Part shown: piece by piece, positions 29,054 to 38,261 of the stretch
How positions within the stretch are numbered: position 1 is the stretch's first letter
Layout: the number at the start of each line of letters is the position of its first letter
Assembly: GCA_913060975.1 (NCBI GenBank)
Contig: CAJXVC010000004.1
Location: forward strand, 248,001 to 312,000
Direction: 5' to 3'
Source: an uncultured Gammaproteobacteria bacterium
GTDB taxonomy: Bacteria > Pseudomonadota > Gammaproteobacteria > Pseudomonadales > Pseudohongiellaceae
Length of the DNA: 64,000 nt
Notes under the pieces: model-generated
Seen by the model: only the letters and a program-made list of their open reading frames with translations
What the model was told of the DNA's origin: nothing
Databases searched by the model: none
Program-made: the position numbers and the translations under genes

Positions 29054-29312
29054 TAACGGAAGCTAACTTATTATTGTTATTGCTTTAGGATATTTACGTT
29101 TTGTTATTATTTTTATTCATGGGTACCAACATCGGTACCACTAATTTTATAGTGAGGTGGTGTTTTGCGGTTTGGTAACTATGTAGTTACACGATGGCCA
29201 CAAACCCGACCTTTTATTATTTGATGCACTAACCTTAGTCGTAAAACTCAGTAATGCGATTTTTCTTTTTATTTAGGCTTATTGTTATTGTTTATTGTTA
29301 TTATCACTAGCA
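29034..29312 (-). ncRNA. crcZ: CrcZ-like small RNA (Hfq/Crc decoy), predicted
   Basis: A predicted RNA of about 280 nt read leftward from a sigma-54 promoter to a GC-rich stem-loop. The minus strand holds five separate A-rich clusters matching AANAANAA: about 29304-29278 (several overlapping AATAACAATAA copies), 29274-29260, 29222-29212, 29117-29097 and 29082-29067. Between them are hairpins (GTAACTA/TAGTTAC at about 29172-29187; GGTACC repeated at 29122-29139). In Pseudomonas, CrcZ lies between cbrB and pcnB, depends on sigma-54 and CbrB, and titrates Hfq/Crc through such motifs, relieving catabolite repression. All of this matches here. No open reading frame of note is present. The ends are inferred from promoter and terminator. 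Confidence 0.82.
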
Positions 29313-29322
29313 GCTAAGTAAT

Positions 29323-29339
29323 AGCATTTAGCGTGCCAA
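29323..29339 (-). promoter_or_regulatory. Sigma-54 (-24/-12) promoter of the CrcZ-like RNA
   Basis: The minus strand reads TTGGCACG, four bases, then ATGCT. The GG and GC dinucleotides are exactly ten bases apart, and only one position departs from the TTGGCACG-N4-TTGCW consensus. Transcription should begin near 29312. It is the only sigma-54 site this good that I noticed, and it lies behind cbrB, whose product is a sigma-54 activator; rpoN itself is at 54577-56082. Confidence 0.85.
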
Positions 29340-29409
29340 TAAAATAATAATATTATTTATCAATAGCTTACGATTTTAGGAATAAGCTTTTAGAGTTTTA
29401 AACGTGTAC

Positions 29410-29480
29410 TTTGTTACCTTAATTCTCCAAAAAGTGTGTATTTGGGTAGCGGTAACAAATGTTGCAAATTGTTAACAATT
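29410..29480. promoter_or_regulatory. Candidate CbrB upstream activating sites
   Basis: TTTGTTACC (29410-29418) and GGTAACAAA (29451-29459) are a perfect 9-bp inverted repeat. A third element, the 14-bp palindrome AATTGTTAACAATT, follows at 29467-29480. They lie about 100-170 bp upstream of the predicted start at 29312, the usual distance for enhancer sites of sigma-54 activators. The TGTTAC/GTAACA half-sites resemble, as I recall them, the CbrB sites described in Pseudomonas. Binding is inferred. Confidence 0.6.
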
Positions 29481-29703
29481 GCCGCAGCGCCTGATAACCA
29501 CTTTTCCAGCAGCAATATCCCACCAATATGATTGTGAATGAGCTTGAGGCGAGCAGCTGATTCAGTACTTGTCTTGATGCTGTATAGCTGGTTTTTACAG
29601 GAAGCCTTAGGCGGGCGTGAATGGTGCGAGGCTTGCCGTTGCTGTGACAGAGGTGTCTTGCCCAAAGCCGGTGCTGCGCGAGGTTTTAATGTTGGATGCT
29701 TGC

Positions 29704-31074
29704 CTAGACTGGCTGCTTTTTCTTGCGGGGGATGCCGAAGCGTTGGCGACGCTCCCAGAGACATTTGCGGCTAATTCCGAGCTTCTTGGCCAGCTGGGTT
29801 TCGTTCATGTAGTCCTGGTGTTCCAAGACAAAGCGTTGGAAATAATCTTCGAGTGATAATTCTTCAACGGGTTCGGCTGTCGCTGTAGTGATGGGTGCCT
29901 GCTCAGATTCGCCGCGATGTTTTTGTGCTTCGGCATCAATGGCCAGCAGTTCTTCGCCGATATCTTCATCTTCGGCGAGTACGACGGCGCGCTCGATGGC
30001 ATTTTCCAGCTCGCGTACGTTGCCTGGCCATGGGTAATTGGCGATGGCGCGCGTTGCGCTGCCGCTGAAGCGGAGCAAGGGTGTTTTGAGACGTTTGCAG
30101 GTGCGCAGCAAAATAGCATCAGCTAATTCGAGGATATCATTGCCACGCTCGCGCAGAGGTGGAATTAGCAATGTCATCACATTGATGCGGTAATAGAGGT
30201 CTTCGCGGAAATTGCCGTCTTCAACAAGCTGTTTAAGATCGCGGTGTGTTGCAACAACCAGGCGGACATCGACTTTCTTCGATTGTACCGAACCCACTTT
30301 GCGAATTTCGTTTTCTTGCAACACGCGTAACAGTCGCGCCTGTGCTTCCAGCGGCAACTCGCCGATCTCATCCAGAAAGAGAGTGCTGCCATTGGCGGCT
30401 TCGACCAGTCCGGTTCTTGTTGCAGTCGCACCGGTGAACGCGCCTTTCTCATGGCCAAACAATTCTGACTCAATTAGATTCTCAGGGATGGCAGCGCAGT
30501 TAACAGAGATCATCTCTTCATCCTTGCGCGAGCTCAGATAATGAATGGCTCTGGCAACCAGCTCTTTGCCAGTGCCGGATTCGCCATTGATAAGTACAGT
30601 TGAATTCGTTTGTGCGACTTTGCGGATACGGCGAAACAGTTCCATCATCTGTGGACAACTGCCGATCATGCCGGTAACGGGTGGCTCGATGTCATCTTCA
30701 GCGACAGGTTTAACTGTTTCCTTGCGCGGATACTCGCTGATAATGCGTGCTACTGTTTCGATGATTTCGTTGTAGTCAAACGGCTTGGCGATATAGTCCA
30801 CTGCTCCCATTTTCATTGAGTCGATGGCAGAGCGAATACTGGAATAACTGGTCATGATGAGAACGGGGGCTTTGGTAGCTTTGATCAAGTCAGTACCTGG
30901 TGCGCCGGGCAGCCTCAGGTCGCTGATGACAACATCAAATTCGTCCATTTCGAAATCGTCGAGTGCTTCTTTTACTGAACCAGCTTCGCTCACGCCATAA
31001 CCATGCCGCTCAAGCAAGCGCCTCAGCGCATTGCGAATCACTACTTCGTCTTCTACTACTAGAATCTGACTCAT
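29704..31074 (-). CDS. cbrB: Sigma-54-dependent response regulator CbrB
   Basis: A 456-residue NtrC-family regulator. Receiver domain: residues 1-120 with acidic pocket VVEDE and phosphoacceptor Asp52 (VVISDLRLPG). AAA+ domain: about 140-380, with Walker A GESGTGKELVAR, the sigma-54 contact loop GAFTGA, and Walker B LFLDEIGEL. A Fis-type helix-turn-helix at the C-terminus reads ETQLAKKLGISRKCLWERR. It is paired with CbrA 38 bp upstream and followed by the CrcZ-like RNA and pcnB, as in Pseudomonas. It should activate genes for carbon and nitrogen use through RpoN. Confidence 0.93.
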   Translation of the reverse strand: MSQILVVEDEVVIRNALRRLLERHGYGVSEAGSVKEALDDFEMDEFDVVISDLRLPGAPGTDLIKATKAPVLIMTSYSSIRSAIDSMKMGAVDYIAKPFDYNEIIETVARIISEYPRKETVKPVAEDDIEPPVTGMIGSCPQMMELFRRIRKVAQTNSTVLINGESGTGKELVARAIHYLSSRKDEEMISVNCAAIPENLIESELFGHEKGAFTGATATRTGLVEAANGSTLFLDEIGELPLEAQARLLRVLQENEIRKVGSVQSKKVDVRLVVATHRDLKQLVEDGNFREDLYYRINVMTLLIPPLRERGNDILELADAILLRTCKRLKTPLLRFSGSATRAIANYPWPGNVRELENAIERAVVLAEDEDIGEELLAIDAEAQKHRGESEQAPITTATAEPVEELSLEDYFQRFVLEHQDYMNETQLAKKLGISRKCLWERRQRFGIPRKKKQPV

Positions 31075-31112
31075 CGTTTAAAACTATTCACTTCAGGGTA
31101 TAAATTTAAAAT

Positions 31113-34070
31113 TCAGGTAGGTAAGTCGGGCTGATCAGGAGCAAGCAGATCCTCATCATCATCTCCCGTATATCTCGGGAAGCGCAATATTACCTCAGTA
31201 CCAGTGCCTTTGACTTTATTTACCGGGCTAATTATATCAATTTCTCCGTGCAAATCTTCCACAATACTGAAGACTAGTGACAACCCAAGCCCTGTGCCTT
31301 CTCCAGCCTCTTTGGTGGTGAAGAATGGGTCGAAAACCCGGTCTTGAATTGATGCCGGGATACCGACACCCTCATCAGTCACGGTTATTCTGATCTGATC
31401 ACCTTCTGTGGTGGCACGCATGGAAATAACAGTATTTGGCAGGCTCGCATCCCGGGCATTGTTAATCAGATTCACCAGAACCTGCAAGAGGCGCTGCGAA
31501 TCACCGCGAATTTTGATGGAGTCTTCACAATGTAGTTCGAGTTTGTGTTCTTTGCTCTTCTTGTCCAGAGAAATCAGTGTCTTTGCTTCTTCCATGCATT
31601 CACTGACTCGCACCGTTACATTTTCGTATTGCGTCTTGCTGGTGCCGGTATGCGCAAAATTCACGAGAGATTGCAGGATACGCGATGTACGATCGGTTTG
31701 TTCGATTATTTGTTCAGCCAAGGGGCTGACTTCTTCATTGGGGAATTCGTCACGAATAGTCTGCGCAAGACAGGCGATACCCGTAATGGGGTTGCCGATT
31801 TCATGAGCGACGCCGGCAGCCAGTCGGCCAATAGATGCCAGCCGCTCGCTGTGAGTCAGACCAGCCTCGAGGATCTCTGTCTCAGTGATATCTTCAATCA
31901 GAATAATAATACCTTCATGAACAGAGTCTTCATTGCCAGTTTTTTCAATAAAAGCTTTATGAAGATTAACTGCCTTCTTGTTGCCGTTGAGTTCGAAGTA
32001 ATGCTTGTAGCTGTGCGCGGCATCGTCATCGAGGAAATTTAATAGCAAAGACTGCCAGGGCTCCTCCAAGTCGGCCACTTGTGAGCCGATGATTTCGTTA
32101 GCTTCGATTTCCGTGAAATTCTCCAGTGCGTGATTCCACATCACGATTTCATTGTCATAAGAAATAGAGCAAACGCCTAGTGGCAGGTCGAGCAAAATCT
32201 GGCGATGATAGCGGCGCAGATTATCAAGGTCTGTTGCCATGCCAGACAGGTTACTGCGATAGGATTCAATGCGTCGCTCAATGACATTCAGGTCGGCGCT
32301 TCCGTAACCGGAGACGATGCTATAAGGCAGGTAACCATCGATGATCTCGCGGGCGATCGAAGGGCCCAGCAGACCAGACAAGTTGGCTTCGAGCCTGGCC
32401 CGCAATATGCGCATGGAATAGGGGCGCCGATCACTGTCTTCCAGATTAAGGTCCTGCAGTGCTCGTTTAACCTCGCGAGTTGCGGTTTTCTCACCGAGCG
32501 GCTTGCTTAGACTGCGAATAAATTCTTGTGGTGATTTGGCGACGAGACCACTGCGCTTGCGACGTTTGACGGTATCCAGCGTGCAAATATCGGCGGAGCT
32601 GCGCTCCTCGTCGCTGGATTCATGCAGGAGCGACACGATCACAAAAACCGCACTATTGACGATTAACGAGAAGACTGTGATCTCGCGCCAGTTTAGAGAT
32701 AGCAGTGTTAACGGGTCGCTCTCAATGAAAAGCGGCAGCATGAGGAATACAAACCACAGTAGGAAGCCAGCGCCGAGCCCGGCAAGAAAGCCGCGCTTAT
32801 TGCCTTGTGGCCAGTAAAGAATGGCAATAATGCCGGGCAAGAACTGTAAACAGGAAGTAAATGCTACTGAGCCGATGATTTCGACGCTGGCCGTATCATC
32901 AGGTAAATAGTAGAAAAGGAAGCCGGCCCAGATCAGCGTGGTAATGAGTATGCGGCGATGCCACACCAGCCAGCGGTAGATATCCTGACTAGCTTTGGGT
33001 TGGTAAATAGGGAGAATAAGGTGGTTTAGACACATGTTGGACAGTGCCAGGGTTAGCACGATGATCAAGCCGCTTGCTGCAGACAGACCGCCCAGGTAAC
33101 CAATAAGAGTGACAAGTGGCGCGTCATAAACCAGGCCAAGCACAGCCGGGAAATACTCCGCCTGAACTGTGCTGCCAGAGGCGAGCCCCGCCCAGAGAAT
33201 AGGTAGCACAGGCAGGCTCAATAGCAGAAAATAAAGCGGTAATCCCCAGCTGGCAAATGACAGTGACCGCTGGCCATTGCTTTCATTGAAAGTGACATAA
33301 AACATGTGCGGCATGGCGATCGCTGCTGTAAAAAACAGTAGTGCCATGACGTGGAAAGAACTGAAATAGTCAGTTTCCTTGAGGCCGTTAAGCATCTCTG
33401 GATTCGCCTGCAGCCAGCTGTCGATACCTTCCAGCCCGCCGAATACACCATAAACTGCGTACAGGCCGACAATGAGGAAGGCGACGAGCTTGACCAGAGA
33501 CTCGAAGGCGATAGCCATAACCAGACCATCATGTTGCGTCCGGCCAGCGCGACTGGAAGTACCAAACAATATGGCAAACAAGGTAATTAAAATACAAAAA
33601 CCAAACGCAATTGCACCTTGCGATACCTGGTCGGATAGCAGCTCGGCTGTGTTGGCCACGGCGCGAACCTGTAGCGCAATCAGCGGTGTAACGCCGATGA
33701 GAATAACCAGTGTTGTTGCAGTACCTGCCCAGGGTGAGCGATAGCGAAAGGCCAGTAAATCAGCCAATGAGCTCAATTGGTAGGTACGGGTGAGCTCGAG
33801 TATTGGTTTCAGAATCAGCGGCGACAGCAAAAACGTCAGCGATACGCCAATAGAGGGAGCCAGGTAGCCGTAGCCATCACGAAGCGCGTTGCCTACTGAT
33901 GTGTAGTAGGACCAGACACTGGCGAACACGCCGAGCGACAGTACATAGATGACAGGATTGCGTACCAACGGCCGGGGAATCCAGCCACGGTCAGTACTAA
34001 AGGCAATGGCAAAGAGTAACCCAAGATAGGCGCTACCAAGCACGAACAGCGTTGTCAGATCATAATTCAT
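31113..34070 (-). CDS. cbrA: Sensor histidine kinase CbrA with SSS transporter-like domain
   Basis: A 985-residue sensor with the distinctive CbrA layout. The N-terminal half (about 1-490) has 12-13 membrane helices of the sodium:solute symporter fold. A linker follows, then a PAS domain (about 620-730; DLPLGVCSISYDNEIVMWN), the HisKA box with His756 (LAAGVAHEIGNPITG), and the HATPase domain (VNLINNARDAS, DEGVGIP, GTGLGLSLV). The length is almost that of Pseudomonas CbrA. In Pseudomonas the transporter part moves histidine; that is not testable here. The upstream small ORF overlaps the start by 11 bp, implying translational coupling. Confidence 0.94.
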   Translation of the reverse strand: MNYDLTTLFVLGSAYLGLLFAIAFSTDRGWIPRPLVRNPVIYVLSLGVFASVWSYYTSVGNALRDGYGYLAPSIGVSLTFLLSPLILKPILELTRTYQLSSLADLLAFRYRSPWAGTATTLVILIGVTPLIALQVRAVANTAELLSDQVSQGAIAFGFCILITLFAILFGTSSRAGRTQHDGLVMAIAFESLVKLVAFLIVGLYAVYGVFGGLEGIDSWLQANPEMLNGLKETDYFSSFHVMALLFFTAAIAMPHMFYVTFNESNGQRSLSFASWGLPLYFLLLSLPVLPILWAGLASGSTVQAEYFPAVLGLVYDAPLVTLIGYLGGLSAASGLIIVLTLALSNMCLNHLILPIYQPKASQDIYRWLVWHRRILITTLIWAGFLFYYLPDDTASVEIIGSVAFTSCLQFLPGIIAILYWPQGNKRGFLAGLGAGFLLWFVFLMLPLFIESDPLTLLSLNWREITVFSLIVNSAVFVIVSLLHESSDEERSSADICTLDTVKRRKRSGLVAKSPQEFIRSLSKPLGEKTATREVKRALQDLNLEDSDRRPYSMRILRARLEANLSGLLGPSIAREIIDGYLPYSIVSGYGSADLNVIERRIESYRSNLSGMATDLDNLRRYHRQILLDLPLGVCSISYDNEIVMWNHALENFTEIEANEIIGSQVADLEEPWQSLLLNFLDDDAAHSYKHYFELNGNKKAVNLHKAFIEKTGNEDSVHEGIIILIEDITETEILEAGLTHSERLASIGRLAAGVAHEIGNPITGIACLAQTIRDEFPNEEVSPLAEQIIEQTDRTSRILQSLVNFAHTGTSKTQYENVTVRVSECMEEAKTLISLDKKSKEHKLELHCEDSIKIRGDSQRLLQVLVNLINNARDASLPNTVISMRATTEGDQIRITVTDEGVGIPASIQDRVFDPFFTTKEAGEGTGLGLSLVFSIVEDLHGEIDIISPVNKVKGTGTEVILRFPRYTGDDDEDLLAPDQPDLPT

Positions 34071-34236
34071 CTGAGTCTTGCTCGCGGTGTGCCCAGGCAG
34101 CTACTGTGATGATCACCAGACCAATAAGAAAGGGCCGGTACCAGGAACCTGCTGGCTGATTGATCCAGTCAACACTCATCAGGAACAATAAATAAATTAT
34201 GATTAACAGAGTGAGAATGGTACGCGGGATGTACAC
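34060..34236 (-). CDS. Small membrane protein upstream of cbrA (CbrX-like)
   Basis: A 58-residue ORF starting with GTG, with an AGGAAAA ribosome site. It has two hydrophobic segments (residues 5-20 and 35-48: TILTLLIIIYLLFLM and PFLIGLVIITVAAWA) joined by SVDWINQPAGSWYR, and an acidic tail. It starts 13 bp after gluQ and ends inside the first codons of cbrA (11-bp overlap). Pseudomonas also has a small ORF between gluQ and cbrA, co-transcribed with cbrAB and, as I recall, called cbrX, of unclear role. It may modulate or help assemble CbrA; this is inference. Confidence 0.75.
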   Translation of the reverse strand: MYIPRTILTLLIIIYLLFLMSVDWINQPAGSWYRPFLIGLVIITVAAWAHREQDSDEL

Positions 34237-34248
34237 GGAGTTTTCCTG

Positions 34249-35157
34249 TTAGATCGTCAATTCGGGGATATTAGCTAACTTGGGTACAGACTGTATATCC
34301 CAGTGCGCAATTCCCCATTCCAGCAAATCGCTGATTGTGGCGCCGAGCAGATTCTCTGGTGGTTGCTGGCCGAGAAACTTCAGGGCTTCGAGGATGAGTT
34401 TGGCGCCCATATCGGTATCGATAGCTGCAGCGAAGCGTTGCTTGCTGAGCTTTTGCCCCTCGGCGTTGACGATCACCGGAATGTGGGCATAGCTTGGCGT
34501 CGGGTATCCCATGATTTGCTGGAGATAAAGCTGCCGAGGCGTTGAATCAATCAGGTCATAACCACGAACTATATGGGTAATCCCTTGGTAGGCGTCATCA
34601 ACAACAACCGCTAACTGATAGGCAAAAAATCCGTCTTTGCGTTGAATGACGAAATCGCCAACTTCTTGCTGCACATTTTGACAGACATTGCCTTGAATCA
34701 GATCGTCTATCTGGCACGGATTGTTATTGGTGACCACGCGCAGCGCAGTTTGCGTGTCATGAGGATGCGACGTATTTCGGCATCGGCCGTCATAAACCAA
34801 ACCCATCTCGCGGATGTCCTGGCGCGTGCAAGAGCATTCGTAGCAGAGTTGTTGCTTGGCTAGTTTGCTGATGGCTGCCTCGTAAGCAGCATGGCGCTGG
34901 CTTTGGTAGAGTACTTCGCCATCCCAATGCAGTTGCAGGTGTTGCAGCTGATCCAGAATTTGCTGAGCAGCACCTTCAGGTTCTCTGGGTGGGTCCAGAT
35001 CTTCCATGCGAACCAACCAGACACCTTGATTGGCGCGGGCATCCAGAAAACTGGCCAAAGCGGCGATGAGAGAACCAAAGTGCAGTGGGCCGGTAGGGGA
35101 AGGGGCGAATCGGCCTGTATACGCCCCGGGTTCGATGTGTGGATTGCTGTGTGCCAT
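34249..35157 (-). CDS. gluQ: Glutamyl-Q tRNA(Asp) synthetase
   Basis: A 302-residue GluQRS, a shortened glutamyl-tRNA synthetase that attaches glutamate to queuosine in tRNA(Asp). It has RFAPSPTGPLHFGSLIAAL (HIGH-like motif, about residue 20), a zinc site CYECSCTRQ with a later Cys, and GQKLSKQRFA (KMSKS-like), and it lacks the anticodon-binding domain of GluRS. It follows dksA, the classic pairing. Confidence 0.95.
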   Translation of the reverse strand: MAHSNPHIEPGAYTGRFAPSPTGPLHFGSLIAALASFLDARANQGVWLVRMEDLDPPREPEGAAQQILDQLQHLQLHWDGEVLYQSQRHAAYEAAISKLAKQQLCYECSCTRQDIREMGLVYDGRCRNTSHPHDTQTALRVVTNNNPCQIDDLIQGNVCQNVQQEVGDFVIQRKDGFFAYQLAVVVDDAYQGITHIVRGYDLIDSTPRQLYLQQIMGYPTPSYAHIPVIVNAEGQKLSKQRFAAAIDTDMGAKLILEALKFLGQQPPENLLGATISDLLEWGIAHWDIQSVPKLANIPELTI

Positions 35158-35248
35158 GTCTCTGCTCAGGTAAAATGAGTTACCTGTGAATTGACTGTGG
35201 CCGCCTTTAAGAAGATTGAGCTACTGGTCTGGTCAGACGGCTCGACAG

Positions 35249-35692
35249 TTAGCTGCCGAGCTGCTTTTCCTTGATTTCATCCAGCGTTTTACAATCGATA
35301 CACTTGTTGGCTGTAGGTCGGGCTTCCAGGCGGCGAATGCCGATTTCAATACCGCAGGATTCACAGAAACCGTAATCATCCTGGGCAATGGCTTCTATAG
35401 TGCTGTCGATTTTTTTGATCAGCTTACGCTCACGATCACGTGTGCGAAGTTCCAGACTGAACTCCTCTTCTTGAGTCGCACGGTCGGCTGGATCAGGATA
35501 ATTAGCCGCGTCGTCTTGCATGTGATGCACAGTACGGTCGACTTCCTGCATTAACTGCTCGCGCCAACTCAGTAGAATTTTCTTGAAGTGATCACGCTGC
35601 TTCTCGTTCATGTACTCTTCGCCTTTCTTGGGCTTGTACGGAACGAAATTCTTGAGTACTGGTTGAGATTCGGTGCTCTGTGCGTTAGCCAT
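35249..35692 (-). CDS. dksA: RNA polymerase-binding transcription factor DksA
   Basis: A 147-residue DksA. It has a coiled-coil region (about 30-105; [16 protein letters not shown], acidic tip [12 protein letters not shown] with the Asp-x-x-Asp-like DPAD) and the C4 zinc finger CESC ... CIDC near the C-terminus. It acts with ppGpp at the RNA polymerase secondary channel. The ATG at 35692 fits the family length; the longer frame upstream is not needed. A second, shorter DksA-like protein is encoded at 39950. Confidence 0.96.
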   Translation of the reverse strand: MANAQSTESQPVLKNFVPYKPKKGEEYMNEKQRDHFKKILLSWREQLMQEVDRTVHHMQDDAANYPDPADRATQEEEFSLELRTRDRERKLIKKIDSTIEAIAQDDYGFCESCGIEIGIRRLEARPTANKCIDCKTLDEIKEKQLGS

Positions 35693-36241
35693 AATCACAT
35701 ATGCCTCATTCACTCTGTCTGTCATGTGTGTTTTCGCCCACTTTCGAGCAAGAGGGCCACAGGACCGGCAGCTTTCAGTTTGTCGAATAAACAACCCCAA
35801 CATCAGGGTCTGGTGTTGCCCTTGCCGGTGCCGTTTTCAGGGGGAAATGACCCTGTTGGTGGGCCCGGATTTCAGAAAGTCGGCTAAACTACCAGATTAT
35901 TTGCGGGGATGCTATAAAAATTAGCCTGATTTCGGCGTCCTGCCAAACCTGCGTAATTCAGGTCACTCGACCACTGTAATTCAAGTGTCTTGACACTATA
36001 ATGACGCACTTTTGTCGCAAAGTGGGCCGCAGCCGGATAGTCCCGGCGATATCGACCAACGGATGCCATCGGGAATTTAATGTCCAGCCAGTTACTGGCC
36101 AGCTAACAGTATCGAAAGTAACGAAAGTAACGAAAGCGCCTGGAGAATGGCGTGCGCTTGCTCAAAACGCGTGACTTGCTGATCATGTTCCCCCACCGCT
36201 TGCGGGGCTCGCTTGTAATTCTTATGTAAGTAAAGGTGACA
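35693..36241. other. Divergent intergenic region between dksA and the aminotransferase gene
   Basis: About 550 bp with no supportable gene. It must hold the dksA promoter (leftward) and the aminotransferase promoter (rightward). It includes a short 9-bp tandem repeat at 36113-36136. I see no structured RNA with confidence. Confidence 0.5.
36113..36136. repeat. Short tandem repeat CGAAAGTAA
   Basis: CGAAAGTAA occurs twice in tandem (36113-36121, 36122-36130), followed by a partial third copy (CGAAAG). It is about 100 bp upstream of the aminotransferase start. It could be a binding-site array or simple slippage; nothing decides this. Confidence 0.6.
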
Positions 36242-37423
36242 ATGACCGACAACACCGCACAACCTGACACTCCGCTGTCCACTGCCATGGCTCAGGTCAA
36301 TCCCTTCCGCGTTATGGCTGTCATGCAACGTGCTGCCGAACTCGAAGCGCAAGGCAAGAAAATTGTGCATATGGAAGTAGGCGAACCTGATTTCGTCACG
36401 GCAGACCCGATTATCACTGCAGCCAAACTAGCGCTCGACGCCGGTCAGACCAGTTATACGCAAGCACCGGGTATTCCGGCACTGCGCGAGGCTATCGCCC
36501 GCCACTACCAACTACGCAACAATGTTGAGATCGATCCGCAGCGTATATTGGTGACACCCGGTGCCAGTGCCGGCTTGATGTTGCTGGCGCACTTGTTGGT
36601 GAGCCCCGGTGCGGGCATTCTGATGGCAGACCCTGCATACCCGTGCGTCCGTAATTTTGTGCATCTTGTGCATGGCATACCGCAACTATTGCCAGTCTCG
36701 GCGCAGTCGAATTTTCAACCAACGCTGGACCAAGTGGCGGCAAATTGTAAGGCCAGTACCAGTGGTCTTTGGTTGGCGTCGCCGTCGAACCCGACAGGTA
36801 CTATTGTCGACCGCGAAGAGTTGCACAAGTTCAGTGCGTTCACCGCTGAGCGGGGCTTGCACTTGCTCGTCGATGAAATCTACCACGGGCTGCATTATGT
36901 AGATGAGCTGGCAAGTATTGTGGAAGTGACTGATAAGGCATTTCTCGTCAACAGTTTTTCCAAGTATTTTGGCATGACTGGTTGGCGGCTGGGATGGATT
37001 GTCGTGCCAGCAAACTACATCGACAAGGCGAGGGTACTGGCTCAGAATTTGTATATCTCGGCACCAACCATAGCCCAGCATGCAGCGATAGCTGCGCTCG
37101 ATGAAGCGACCCGGCCTGAATTGGAGCGGCGTCGGGAGGCATTTCGCCAGCGCCGGGACTACTTGCAAACAGCGCTTCAGGAATTGGGGTTTACCTTGCC
37201 GCCAAGCGTCGATGGGGCGTTCTATATTTATGCTGGCATTGAGCATTTCTCTGACAATGCCGAAGACTTCTGCGCACAGATGCTCAACGAGCATGGCGTT
37301 GCTATCACGCCGGGTACTGATTTCGGCGATTACCGTGCCCAGCAATTTGTGCGTTTTGCGTTTACCACCAGTATGGACAATCTGGAGCTGGGGATTGCGC
37401 GGCTGAAAAAGGCGCTAGCTTGA
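36242..37423 (+). CDS. Class I/II PLP-dependent aminotransferase
   Basis: A 393-residue fold-type I aminotransferase. It has VEVGEPDF-like MEVGEPDFVTADP, TPGASAGLML, SPSNPTGTIV, VDEIYHGLHY (PLP O3' contacts) and the PLP Lys in NSFSKYFGMTGWRLGW, with the C-terminal Arg in RFAFTT. It belongs with aspartate/alanine-type aminotransferases; the amino acid is not determined. The ATG at 36242 follows AAGG; a GTG two codons earlier overlaps that site and is rejected. The sfsA-aminotransferase-dksA neighbourhood is shared with Pseudomonas. Confidence 0.92.
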   Translation: MTDNTAQPDTPLSTAMAQVNPFRVMAVMQRAAELEAQGKKIVHMEVGEPDFVTADPIITAAKLALDAGQTSYTQAPGIPALREAIARHYQLRNNVEIDPQRILVTPGASAGLMLLAHLLVSPGAGILMADPAYPCVRNFVHLVHGIPQLLPVSAQSNFQPTLDQVAANCKASTSGLWLASPSNPTGTIVDREELHKFSAFTAERGLHLLVDEIYHGLHYVDELASIVEVTDKAFLVNSFSKYFGMTGWRLGWIVVPANYIDKARVLAQNLYISAPTIAQHAAIAALDEATRPELERRREAFRQRRDYLQTALQELGFTLPPSVDGAFYIYAGIEHFSDNAEDFCAQMLNEHGVAITPGTDFGDYRAQQFVRFAFTTSMDNLELGIARLKKALA

Positions 37424-37500
37424 GCCACGTACCGGAATAAAAGACTTTTATCTCAGGCCCGTCGGCTGCTGCTATTGCGCTACGGGGAAATGGATTTGCT

Positions 37501-38223
37501 ATGAAATTGCAGGATCCGCTGCACAGCGGAATATTGATCAAACGTTACAAACGCTTTCTGGCCGATATTGAGCTAGACGATGGCAGCCTTATGACTCTGC
37601 ATTGTCCTAACACTGGATCGATGAAGAATTGCCAGGATCCTGGTAGTCGTATCTGGTATTCACTGTCCGACAATCCCAAACGCAAATACCCGGGCACGTG
37701 GCAAGTTATCGAGATGAATGGCAAGGATCTGGTGGGTATTAATACTGGCCTGGCTAATGCTCTTGTGGCCGAAGCGATTGGCGCCGGGCGCATCTCTCAG
37801 CTGCCTCCATCTGGTGAATTGCGGCGAGAGGTTCCTTACGGCACAGATAACAAGAGTCGCATTGATCTGTTGCTCATGCCAGAGGGTGAGGAAGCGAGAC
37901 CTTGCTATATCGAAATCAAGAATGTCAGTTTGGGTGAAGCAGAGGGTGTTGGACTGTTTCCTGATGCCGTGACGCAAAGAGGTCAAAAGCATTTGCGGGA
38001 ACTGATGCAAGTGAAGCAGCAAGGCGATCGTGCCATGCTGTTTTTCTGTGTGCAGCATTCCGGGATTGCGAGTGTCAGCCCCGCGGACAGTATTGATCCT
38101 GAATACGGACAATTGCTGCGCGAAGCGCATCATGTTGGTGTCGAGATCGTCGCTTATCGAGCCAGTTTTGATTTGGCCAACAACGTTATCGAATTGACTA
38201 CTGAGTTACCAGTGCTGCTTTAA
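37501..38223 (+). CDS. sfsA: SfsA family sugar fermentation stimulation protein
   Basis: A 240-residue SfsA. Signature pieces are [21 protein letters not shown] (residues 35-55, quoted in part), [24 protein letters not shown] and [13 protein letters not shown]. The last two resemble a nuclease-like active site (EIKN with following Asp/Lys). The family name comes from an E. coli phenotype; biochemical function is not settled. It lies downstream of the aminotransferase gene with about 77 bp between. Confidence 0.93.
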   Translation: MKLQDPLHSGILIKRYKRFLADIELDDGSLMTLHCPNTGSMKNCQDPGSRIWYSLSDNPKRKYPGTWQVIEMNGKDLVGINTGLANALVAEAIGAGRISQLPPSGELRREVPYGTDNKSRIDLLLMPEGEEARPCYIEIKNVSLGEAEGVGLFPDAVTQRGQKHLRELMQVKQQGDRAMLFFCVQHSGIASVSPADSIDPEYGQLLREAHHVGVEIVAYRASFDLANNVIELTTELPVLL

Positions 38224-38261
38224 CTGTTGGGTAGGCTTATCGGAGGTCTTGCTAATCGGCT

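Noticed and set aside
29414..29856. Overlapping frames on both strands across the cbrB end and the downstream gap (116 and 78-79 residues)
   Set aside because: Low-complexity translations, overlap with cbrB and the activator sites, and no ribosome site. The gap is better explained by regulatory DNA.
36103..36370. Minus-strand frames upstream of the aminotransferase gene, with repeated Arg-Tyr-Phe-Arg
   Set aside because: The repeats are just translation of the CGAAAGTAA tandem repeat, and the frames run into the start of the aminotransferase gene.
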